Shown in pieces: positions 43,267-51,200 of a stretch of 64,000 nucleotides of DNA. Every line of letters begins with the position of its first letter. Within the stretch, counting starts at the first letter, position 1. The translations under genes and the position numbers were made by a program. Source of the DNA: ENR-C20 sp942493145 (GTDB lineage Bacteria; Bacillota; Clostridia; Acetivibrionales; DTU013); contig OW818679.1 in assembly GCA_942493145.1 (NCBI GenBank), positions 496,001-560,000 on the forward strand, in the 5' to 3' direction. A model generated the notes under the pieces. That model saw only the letters and a list, made by a program, of their open reading frames with translations, was not told the DNA's origin and ran no database searches.

Positions 43267-43583
43267 ATGTATAACAACAATAATAAATAATGTTGCTGCT
43301 ACTTTAGTTAATAACCCGGATGTCTTTCTATGTTCTTTAAACGTCTTAATTTTCCTCTTACAATTCTTTTGTAGTCCAAATCAATGATTTTTCATGTTCT
43401 TCTTGCTGAAAAATCTCAGCATTTTTTGGCTCTTATAAATTTATATTATTTTTGTAAGGTTTACAACTGGCAAAATTGGCTTTTATTGCTTAATATGTCG
43501 AAATACCGTCTCAAATTTGCTTATACGTTTTATTTGTTCAATATTGAATCATCTTTTGAGGAGGTACTTGGGAAAGTATATAG

Positions 43584-43815
43584 GGCGGAGTCATTAGCCC
43601 AATACTGGCGAACCTATTCATGCACTACGCTTTTGACCTGTGGATGGCAGGAAACCACAGAGATAATCCTTTTGAAAGATATGCGGATGACACTGTGGTA
43701 CATTGCAGGACAGAACCGGAAGACAGAAAGAATATCCTAATACGGAGTTTGATTTTCTCGGATACACCTTTCGGAGAGTCTTGGGGTGGAACTCCCCTTG
43801 GCAACTCGATTTTGA
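43584..43815 (+). pseudogene. Group II intron reverse transcriptase remnant
   Basis: GGVISPILANLFMHYAFD and the catalytic FERYADDTVVHC are readable, then after a frame change and internal deletion TEFDFLGYTFRRVLG. These are the palm segments of LtrA-type proteins. Everything else is gone, and no intron RNA ends were recognised. The stretch 43267-43583 before it shows no other gene. Confidence 0.8.
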
Positions 43816-43831
43816 CTCATTTTCTTCGAAA

Positions 43832-43860
43832 ATGACTGTCGGGACAATAAATGGTATAAT
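43832..43860 (+). promoter_or_regulatory. Promoter for the thioesterase gene
   Basis: ATGACT (43832-43837), 17-nt spacer, TATAAT (43855-43860), 36 nt before the start codon. Confidence 0.6.
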
Positions 43861-43895
43861 AATTAGACATCTTAAAATCTATAAGGAGTGATTGA

Positions 43896-44327
43896 ATGCG
43901 TAAATACTTTACAGCGCACTTGGTAAAAAGTGAAGATCTGAATCATCATGGCACGCTGTTCGCTGCAAGGGCAGCATCATGGTTTGTGGAAGCTGGATTT
44001 ATGACAGCCGCCTGTGAACATAGAAATTCAGCCGAAATTGTTTGCCGAAATGTTCATGGTATGTCGTTTACAGCCCCAATACAAAATGGAGATATTGTTC
44101 ATTTTGACAGCACAGTATCTCGGGTAGGAAAAACAAGCATAACTGTACATATCGTTGTTTCTTCGGAACAAACAAAAAATGTTGGAGTAGAAGGTTTCAT
44201 AACATTTGTTATTGTTGATAATGATACTGGGAAGAAAAAAGCCCATGGAATAGTAATGGACGAAGCGAGGGATGCTATTGAACAATCATCACGATATAAA
44301 GCAGAGAAGTTATTCACTAATCAATAA
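43896..44327 (+). CDS. Acyl-CoA thioesterase (hotdog fold)
   Basis: 143 residues with the hotdog signature NHHGTLFAARAASWFVEAGF and a long central helix/strand pattern typical of YciA/BFIT-type thioesterases. The acidic residue in the helix is Glu. It probably hydrolyses an acyl-CoA; the substrate is unknown. It is one of the few intact genes in the fragment-rich zone. Confidence 0.82.
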   Translation: MRKYFTAHLVKSEDLNHHGTLFAARAASWFVEAGFMTAACEHRNSAEIVCRNVHGMSFTAPIQNGDIVHFDSTVSRVGKTSITVHIVVSSEQTKNVGVEGFITFVIVDNDTGKKKAHGIVMDEARDAIEQSSRYKAEKLFTNQ

Positions 44328-44354
44328 ACTTCATTACTACCATTGTCACTTCTC

Positions 44355-44520
44355 GATTCTCATAGGCCTCTTAAAAAACGAGAACCTAAAATTAAACGCT
44401 AAAACGAATAATTTTAATTACGGGTTAGCAGCGTAAGCTGCTGACCCGTCGGTCTCAGGTTTCTGGACCCAGGCTACATGAGCGAGCAGCGTGCTATGCC
44501 CGCGACCAGCCCTTAGGAAG
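44355..44520 (+). pseudogene. tmRNA copy 4: short fragment
   Basis: It matches the tmRNA from ATTCTC through the tag frame (AKTNNFNYGLAA, with Ala to Gly) and the first pseudoknot. It then has a hairpin element (44471-44512: AGGCTACATGAGCGAGCA, core GCGTGCTATGCCCGC, GACCAGCCC) and stops after a few tmRNA bases. Both ends are missing. Confidence 0.8.
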
Positions 44521-44562
44521 CAGGCATCCATGGTATATTAATATTTGGCATGAGAATAATAA

Positions 44563-45558
44563 TTAATCATTAATTACAGGATTATATAATTCCCGACTGT
44601 ACTTTTTACACTCATCACTGGCCCATCCTCTTTTTTCGATGACCCTAAGGTCAAACATATCACCCATAATGATAGGGAATAATGCATAATTGCCACCCTC
44701 GCCATAGGAATCAATACATCTTCTGACTTCCGCCCGAATATCTTCTTCGGTGCAACCGTTAAAATTATGGGGCCCGTAAGAATCCCAGCCTCCATGAATT
44801 AGTAGACGGTCGCCATATTTATCCTTGATTTTTACCAGATCATTCATGCTTTGGGCAGTCTGCCATATGCTTGCGCCTGTATCAAGAATATCCTCTATGA
44901 TGGCTTCACATTTTCCGCATACATGATGCTCTACGATCAAACCTAACGATTTTGCTTTTTGTCCCAACTGGATTTCAAAAGGTTTTATCAATTCATTATA
45001 CATCTTTTTGGATATGAAGAGCCCGGTTGATGAACATACATCATCGCCATTCACATAGATATCCGGTTTATAATACTGGGCTATTTTTTCAATCGTCATG
45101 CACTTGAAATCAGTATGTGCCTGGAAGAATTCGTATACCGCTTCCGCTTCCTCGACCATTGCAATCATGGCTTCACACACACCCATTAGTGATTGTAGCC
45201 GGTTAAAATTTCCTTCCATGCCAAACATGCAAAGAAGTTTTTCTTCGCGGTTATAGCCAGCCAGGTCTCTTTTTGCCGCACCTTCCCAATCCATTGCATC
45301 CAGATTGGGAAAGCGGATGAAATCTCTCCATTTGGTGATGTCTTCGATTAAGTGCTGTTTCGGATCAGGTATAGCCTGATAACCGGTATCGGCAGTAACC
45401 AGCCAGTTGACCCCAAACATATCCAATCCACCTTTTTGAAACTCACCCTGATTATTCAGCACGGAAGCCCCCATGGGAAAATAGGCATCATAAAAACAAG
45501 GGACCCATTCCGGCTGACCATGATTGATTGCAATCAATGCATTTTCTCGTTCTGTCAT
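44563..45558 (-). CDS. Uroporphyrinogen decarboxylase-family protein (MtaA-like)
   Basis: 331 residues of the UroD superfamily. A His/Cys cluster EHHVCGKCEAI and a distal Cys (HNFNGCTEED) suggest the zinc site of corrinoid methyltransferases such as MtaA/MtbA rather than haem-pathway HemE. It would move a methyl group between a corrinoid protein and a thiol or folate acceptor. It follows the Crp-type regulator in an apparent operon. No corrinoid protein is visible nearby. Confidence 0.82.
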   Translation of the reverse strand: MTERENALIAINHGQPEWVPCFYDAYFPMGASVLNNQGEFQKGGLDMFGVNWLVTADTGYQAIPDPKQHLIEDITKWRDFIRFPNLDAMDWEGAAKRDLAGYNREEKLLCMFGMEGNFNRLQSLMGVCEAMIAMVEEAEAVYEFFQAHTDFKCMTIEKIAQYYKPDIYVNGDDVCSSTGLFISKKMYNELIKPFEIQLGQKAKSLGLIVEHHVCGKCEAIIEDILDTGASIWQTAQSMNDLVKIKDKYGDRLLIHGGWDSYGPHNFNGCTEEDIRAEVRRCIDSYGEGGNYALFPIIMGDMFDLRVIEKRGWASDECKKYSRELYNPVIND

Positions 45559-45578
45559 TGCAGACCTCCTCCTGTCAT
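45555..45578 (-). CDS. Tiny leader ORF made by a 20-nt duplication
   Basis: The ribosome-binding site and start of the UroD-like gene are duplicated in tandem (AGGAGGTCTGCAATGACA twice). The upstream copy reads MTGGGLQ and its TGA overlaps the ATG of the main gene. It may couple or tune translation. It may also be only a slippage product. Confidence 0.45.
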   Translation of the reverse strand: MTGGGLQ

Positions 45579-45589
45579 TGCAGACCTCC

Positions 45590-46279
45590 TTATAAATGAT
45601 TATCCGGATTAGATAAGAATTTCAAACTGTCCATATCAAGTATTTCATAGCCGCGATTGGAACGCTGCAAGATGTTTTTTTCTACAAGAGTGCCTATTAT
45701 CCGGTGTAAATGTCTGTAACTTATGCCCAGGACAGATGCAACGTCTTTCAAATTTGCTTTGAAATAACCTTTGCTTTCGCTTGCAACAATGATATATTCC
45801 GCAATATTCTGACTGGCTGAATTAAGCTGCTTTAACCGCTGGGACGATCCGAGATAAGCCAATTTGTCAGCAAGACTTTTACACAGGTAGAGCAGGAACT
45901 TATTATCGTCCAACAAGCGATTTTTCATTGTGGATATATCAATACCAATGCATAAACATTCAGTTTTGGTCTGAATGGTGTTTGAAGGCTCGGTATATTC
46001 CATTAATTCCATGTCGCCCAGGAAAATGAATTCATTGCAATATCGAATCAGCATGCTGTTACCATTTGAAACATTGGCATACACATTCAACTGTCCAAAT
46101 ATCAGAAAATACACATATTTCTTATGCTCCTCCAGGCTGTAGATGAAGGTGTTCCTAGGGAATTTGATCAGTCTGATTCCGGAACGTATCCTGCTCAAAT
46201 CTGTAAAATACTTGTTGATTTGATATTTCTCCAATAAAGAATCAAGATAATCTTCATCATTAATAATTTTCAAATTCAT
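45590..46279 (-). CDS. Crp/Fnr-family transcriptional regulator
   Basis: 229 residues. An N-terminal cyclic-nucleotide-binding-like beta-roll (FPRNTFIYSLEEHKKYVYF, FLGDMELM) is followed by a C-terminal helix-turn-helix (NLKDVASVLGISYRHLHRII). There is no Cys cluster for an Fnr-type iron-sulfur centre. It starts the minus-strand operon with the UroD-like gene, so it probably regulates that gene. The 46280-46512 gap contains a TATAAT-like sequence but no gene. Confidence 0.88.
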   Translation of the reverse strand: MNLKIINDEDYLDSLLEKYQINKYFTDLSRIRSGIRLIKFPRNTFIYSLEEHKKYVYFLIFGQLNVYANVSNGNSMLIRYCNEFIFLGDMELMEYTEPSNTIQTKTECLCIGIDISTMKNRLLDDNKFLLYLCKSLADKLAYLGSSQRLKQLNSASQNIAEYIIVASESKGYFKANLKDVASVLGISYRHLHRIIGTLVEKNILQRSNRGYEILDMDSLKFLSNPDNHL

Positions 46280-46512
46280 TCTCCTTGCTGATTGGAGCTT
46301 GCTTCAGGACTCAGCCTGCCAATCTGATGATTTGAGTTCCATTAGTGTGTCGATTACATGGGACCAATAACTTAATTATAACAACTTATTCATAATAATT
46401 AGTATGACAAATGTCCTACATTTTTAAAAGACTCATCCCATTTTTGATTGAAATTAAATAATGAATGGAATATATAATAAGAGAGTTTTACTTTATGAAA
46501 AGGAGAAATAAA

Positions 46513-47064
46513 ATGGATTTATCACCAGAAAAACGCGAAGAAGTACTCAGAGCATTAAAAGCACGTTTTGAGAAAAACATGAATCGACATGAAGGACTTG
46601 AATGGGCTAAAGTACAAGCAAAGCTGGAAGCAAATACTGAAAAACTATGGTCGCTCAATGAAATGGAAAGAACAGGCGGTGAACCGGATGTTATTGGTCT
46701 TGATAAAAAGACAGGCGATTTCATTTTTTATGATTGTTCTGAGGAAAGTCCTAAAGGCCGCAGAAGCCTTTGCTACGACCATGAGGCTCTCGAGTCAAGG
46801 AAAGAAAACAGACCGGAAAACAACGTCATTGATATGGCCGCTGCCATGGGCATTGAGCTTTTAACAGAAGAAGAATACCGGGAATTGCAGAAACTTGGAA
46901 AGTATGACACTAAAACATCGAGCTGGATAATAACACCTTCTGATATTAGAAGGCTTGGTGGTGCCATCTTCGCTGATTTCCGATACGGCAATGTCTTTGT
47001 GTATCACAACGGTGCAGAATCCTACTATGCCGCCAGAGGGTTCCGCGGCTCGTTGAGGGTCTAG
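46513..47064 (+). CDS. DUF4256 family protein
   Basis: 183 residues, hydrophilic, cytoplasmic. ERTGGEPDVIGLDKKTGDFI, CSEESPKGRRSLCYDHEALE and the C-terminal FADFRYGNVFVYHNGAESYY are the conserved segments of this family; the function is unknown. I chose ATG at 46513 behind AGGAG. Confidence 0.85.
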   Translation: MDLSPEKREEVLRALKARFEKNMNRHEGLEWAKVQAKLEANTEKLWSLNEMERTGGEPDVIGLDKKTGDFIFYDCSEESPKGRRSLCYDHEALESRKENRPENNVIDMAAAMGIELLTEEEYRELQKLGKYDTKTSSWIITPSDIRRLGGAIFADFRYGNVFVYHNGAESYYAARGFRGSLRV

Positions 47065-47078
47065 AGGGAGTATTTAAA

Positions 47079-47474
47079 ATGTACAATGATATTGAAAAAT
47101 ATAATGCATTACAAACAGAAGAAGATCAAAATATTTGTAATAGGCTAATGGATGAAATAAATAGTAGCCTCACAAAAGCGGAGGTCAAAATATGGCATGG
47201 GAATCCGGTTTGGTTTATGGAAGGCAACCCGATTGTTGGATACAGCAAGCTCAAAAGCTGCATTCAATTACTCTTCTGGAGTGGTGCGTCGTTTGAAGAG
47301 AGTTTGAAACCTGTGGGAAAGTATAAGGCAGCCGAAGCACGTTATATAGATGCGACTCAAATAAATATCGATGATTTGACCCGCTGGCTTAATAAATCAA
47401 AAGAAATTCAATGGGATTATAAAAACATAGTGAAACGTCATGGTGTATTGGAACGGTTAACTCACCATACCTAG
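47079..47474 (+). CDS. DUF1801 family protein
   Basis: 131 residues. KIWHGNPVWFMEGNPIVGYS and LLFWSGASFEESL fit the YdhG/DUF1801 fold, which is annotated as iron-chaperone-like in some species. The function is not established. It follows the DUF4256 gene by 14 nt, so they may be co-transcribed. Confidence 0.83.
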   Translation: MYNDIEKYNALQTEEDQNICNRLMDEINSSLTKAEVKIWHGNPVWFMEGNPIVGYSKLKSCIQLLFWSGASFEESLKPVGKYKAAEARYIDATQINIDDLTRWLNKSKEIQWDYKNIVKRHGVLERLTHHT

Positions 47475-47575
47475 CGCAGAATTAAATAAGTAAAAAAGGG
47501 TTATAAGACCATATCGTCGAATATAATTGTCCTGTTGGCATTTACTTTAATAAATAATAAGGGGCGTATTAGTTT

Positions 47576-47986
47576 ATGATTGAAGGAAAAATGAAAAAAG
47601 TATCGCCATCCATTGATGAATGGCTTAAAGAAGCAAAAAAAGATCCCGCGGCTTTACAAGAAGGAATGTTTTTAGTCCATAATGGTATTGTGCGCCAAAC
47701 GCCTAAAGCCAAAGTCCGCCAAGGGCTTGATGATGGTTCGATGGTAAAAGGATTGGAATTTGCTTTTGATGCAGCAAAAGTTGATGAGGCAATAGCTGAA
47801 ACCAATAAAATGGACGGTATCTTCCATGTTAAGGTGTGGCTTAATGAAGGCCAGCTTGAGCTTGGTGATGACATAATGTATGTACTGATAGGCGGCGACA
47901 TCAGACCGCATGTTGTCGATGCCCTGCAATTCCTGGTTGAAAAGATCAAAACTCAATGTGTTATTGAAATCGAACAAAAATCTTAG
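47576..47986 (+). CDS. MoaE-like molybdopterin synthase large subunit
   Basis: 136 residues. GMFLVHNGIVRQTPK near the start and the core strands FHVKVWLNEGQLELGDDIMYVLIGGDIRPHV resemble MoaE, which with MoaD inserts sulfur into the pterin precursor. The key Lys region is less clear than in classical MoaE, so the assignment is tentative. A MoaD-like gene and a pterin-dependent enzyme occur ~10 kb downstream. Confidence 0.65.
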   Translation: MIEGKMKKVSPSIDEWLKEAKKDPAALQEGMFLVHNGIVRQTPKAKVRQGLDDGSMVKGLEFAFDAAKVDEAIAETNKMDGIFHVKVWLNEGQLELGDDIMYVLIGGDIRPHVVDALQFLVEKIKTQCVIEIEQKS

Positions 47987-48082
47987 GGATTCTACTCCAC
48001 TCGCAGAAACACCATATATTGTTAACGGCGCCAATATGCTATATTATGTATTTAAATAGGTATAGTTGAGGAGGGGATCCGA

Positions 48083-48535
48083 ATGGCCGCTATTCGTATA
48101 CGAAAAAGGATGAATTTTTGGTTTGGATTCATATTTTTACTGATTATGAGTGTAGTTTTTTCGTTAATAGGCATTTCTTTTCTGTCAAGCAACTTGGATA
48201 TGGTTAAAAACGGTACATATACAAAGGCTACTATCATTGAAATGGTGAAGCATATATCTTCAAAATCGACAACCTACTTCCCAGTGGTTGAATATGAGAC
48301 ATCGACAGGAGAAATGATCAGGATTCAATCCTCTACAGGTTCAGGATCCAATCCTAATGCATATAAACCAGGTGAGAAAGTCAACATTATCTATTCTGAG
48401 TCGGACCCGAATAATTTCATATTCGATAAGTTTTTCGACAAATATGGTTTCCCGGTTATTTTCATTTTTGCGGGTATCCTGTGCCTGTTTCTTGAAATAT
48501 CTTTAACTATAAGAAAAATAAGATTTGGCTACTGA
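48083..48535 (+). CDS. DUF3592 membrane protein
   Basis: 150 residues with a transmembrane helix near residues 12-34 and another near the C-terminus. The extracellular loop has the YFPVVEYETSTGE and VNIIYSESDPNNF segments typical of DUF3592. The function is unknown. Confidence 0.8.
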   Translation: MAAIRIRKRMNFWFGFIFLLIMSVVFSLIGISFLSSNLDMVKNGTYTKATIIEMVKHISSKSTTYFPVVEYETSTGEMIRIQSSTGSGSNPNAYKPGEKVNIIYSESDPNNFIFDKFFDKYGFPVIFIFAGILCLFLEISLTIRKIRFGY

Positions 48536-48667
48536 ACAGAAGATAAGGCAATAAGACTTTCTTCTGGCATTGCTCAATTAAAGGCATCAGGAGCTGACTT
48601 TATTGATGATGAAGTAATCTTAAAGCAGAACTGGAAAATTAACTAAAAAACAGGAAGAGTGGATTAT

Positions 48668-51022
48668 ATGGGGGTCAAAAAGTTAAGTTGGATACTTTTA
48701 CTTGTAATCTTGACATTTTCTACTATGATTTTAGTAAATGCAGAAACCAGAGGGATAAGAATCGTAATAAACGGGACGGAAATTTACCCTGATGTATCTG
48801 CACAGTCTATCGACGGAAGAACAATGGTGCCCGCACGTCTCATAGCGGAGCCTTTAGGTGCAACTGTTGAGTGGGATAGCGGTAAACGGTTTGTTATAAT
48901 AAAAAGCCTTGAGGCTATTATAGAAAATAAACAATATATTCTTCCCGAACTCAATAATAATTCGGATGTAAAGATATTCATTGATGGAAAAGAAATAAAG
49001 CCGGATGTTGCACCAAGGTCAATCAACGGCAGGATTATGGTGCCTGCACGGTTTATTGCTGAGCCCCTTGGCGCAGATGTAACATGGGATTCTGTTGAGA
49101 AGGCTGTAATTATTACCAAAAGAGATATGTTGAGGGAAAAGCCGATAGGAAATAATCCTTTTAAATCCAATGATATTTTGATGTTTTACCCCCCCGATTG
49201 GATTGATATGGAAGTCGCGATAAAATCCCATGCAGCACTTATAGGAAGTCCACATCAAGAGCCTGAAGGTGCGCCTAATGACCCATTATTCTCTGCAGCT
49301 GCTGCGCATAAAGCAGGTATCAATTTTGCAGCACGCATTACGACTGATGGTGATTGGCAGTTTCCACAACTTAATGGTAAAGAGCTCATTCTTGATATCG
49401 ATGGTAAAAAAATAAATATGGCATCAATACACTACCCAGGAGTTAAAGAAGGAATGCTTGAATCTGTAAAAAGTCTTATAGATAAAGACGTCGATATAAT
49501 ATGCATTGATGGAACTTGTTATAATTATAATACTCAGTTGGTGAATGATAGAGGAGACTTTTCTGAATACAGCTTAAAGAACTTCAGGGCATACCTTATA
49601 CAAAAGTACGGTGCAGACAAACTTAAGACATTAGGTATACAAGACATCGAATCTTTTAATTATGGAGCATATATAAAGTTAAAATATATTGATTACTATA
49701 AACGCAAGTATGATGTCGAAAAAATTCCATTTTATCTGGATTTTATGGATTATCAGTTGAAAAGCTGTCAGAAATTTTGGGGTGATGTAATAAAAAAGGC
49801 CAGGGAATATGCTGAAAGTAACGGAAAAAAGATTAACTTTACCGATAATGGTAACTGGATTTGCGAGGATGCTAACAGTCCAATTTTAGATGCTTATACA
49901 AATGAATACAACTTTGGTTATCCTCCAAAGGATAAGATAATCCCATTTATAAAGCTCTACAATGGAATGGGGAAACAAATTGCGCTCCTGCCGAATTTCG
50001 GTTCATCACGAGAGATTCTTTCGAGACCGGACATTACTAATCTGATGAAACTATACACCGCTGAAGCTTATTCATCCAGAGGCTTTGTATATGTACCGTA
50101 TGCCTCTATTTGTATTAGCGAAACCAAAAGTATAAGTTGGGATACCTTCTATCCACAGATGGATGAGCTTTACCCATATTATGATTTTATACATGATAAA
50201 AGTGCTTACTATGAGAACCTTGAGTCACTATCGAAAATTGGTATCTTTTATTCTTTTGCTACAGTAAAACGAACAGGAAATACTCTGGATCAAGGCTTCG
50301 AAGGGATATCCAATCTACTTGTGGATTCTCACAGACAGTATGAAGTCATTTATGCAGAAGACGGTGACTGGTTGCCTGATACAGTCACCCGAGACGATTT
50401 TAATAGATATGATGCGGTTATTATGCCAAACGTAGAGAATATTTCTGAAAGGCATTTGGATATGCTTTTGGACTATGTCAAATACGGAGGGAATGTAATC
50501 TCTTTCGGAAATTTCGCAAGCAAAGATGAAAATGGGCAGCCTATAAAAAGAAATGAGCTGTCAGGACTATTGAAAGAGGGCTCTCACAAATATGGACTTG
50601 GAAGATTCATTTACATAAATGCCAATATTGGGCAGGAGTACATGTCAAATCGAAATGATGGAAACAAAAAAATAATGGAGGATATCCTTGCCAGTACTAT
50701 ACATGAAGAAGTAACGATGGATAATATTAAAAATATTGCAATGCAGCCTTATTGGAATAGCAAAGTGAAGGCGGATGTCATCCATTTGGTAAACTATGAT
50801 TATGACTTAAGCCTACAGAAATTTAACACACAAAAGAAGATTAATATACAAATATCACTAAACAGAGAGCTTCAAGGTAAGACGCTGGAAGCGGTATTCG
50901 ACTCACCTGATGAAAGCGGTCCCATACACCTTGACTATAAAATAGTTGGTAATATAATGACATTACAGGTTCCCGATCTCATTACCTATGGAGTTATATA
51001 TATAAGAGAAAAGGGAATTTAG
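48668..51022 (+). CDS. Secreted protein: two copper-amine-oxidase-type N-terminal repeats plus glycosidase-like region
   Basis: 784 residues. A signal peptide (LSWILLLVILTFSTMILVNA) is followed by two repeats of the 'copper amine oxidase N-terminal' type, each ending in MVPAR-x-IAEPLGA-x-V-x-WDS; these are wall- or glycan-associated domains in Clostridia, not oxidases. The remaining ~600 residues have a barrel-like region and a Rossmann-like domain similar to the trimerisation domain of GH42-type glycosidases (GGNVISFGNFAS). Catalytic residues were not identified. A GTG at 48659 is an alternative start. Confidence 0.7.
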   Translation: MGVKKLSWILLLVILTFSTMILVNAETRGIRIVINGTEIYPDVSAQSIDGRTMVPARLIAEPLGATVEWDSGKRFVIIKSLEAIIENKQYILPELNNNSDVKIFIDGKEIKPDVAPRSINGRIMVPARFIAEPLGADVTWDSVEKAVIITKRDMLREKPIGNNPFKSNDILMFYPPDWIDMEVAIKSHAALIGSPHQEPEGAPNDPLFSAAAAHKAGINFAARITTDGDWQFPQLNGKELILDIDGKKINMASIHYPGVKEGMLESVKSLIDKDVDIICIDGTCYNYNTQLVNDRGDFSEYSLKNFRAYLIQKYGADKLKTLGIQDIESFNYGAYIKLKYIDYYKRKYDVEKIPFYLDFMDYQLKSCQKFWGDVIKKAREYAESNGKKINFTDNGNWICEDANSPILDAYTNEYNFGYPPKDKIIPFIKLYNGMGKQIALLPNFGSSREILSRPDITNLMKLYTAEAYSSRGFVYVPYASICISETKSISWDTFYPQMDELYPYYDFIHDKSAYYENLESLSKIGIFYSFATVKRTGNTLDQGFEGISNLLVDSHRQYEVIYAEDGDWLPDTVTRDDFNRYDAVIMPNVENISERHLDMLLDYVKYGGNVISFGNFASKDENGQPIKRNELSGLLKEGSHKYGLGRFIYINANIGQEYMSNRNDGNKKIMEDILASTIHEEVTMDNIKNIAMQPYWNSKVKADVIHLVNYDYDLSLQKFNTQKKINIQISLNRELQGKTLEAVFDSPDESGPIHLDYKIVGNIMTLQVPDLITYGVIYIREKGI

Positions 51023-51200
51023 CGCTGGAAGTAAAATGATTTTCACGCAGTCATGGTTCAATCCATTTCCACTAATGTAAGGAAAATAAAACATATTTCA
51101 TTACTTCAATTAATTGTAAAGGAGAGCTACAAGTTATATTATTTGTATGTTGACAATATGTTAAACTAAATTTCCAAATTCACAATAAGGAGATATAAAA

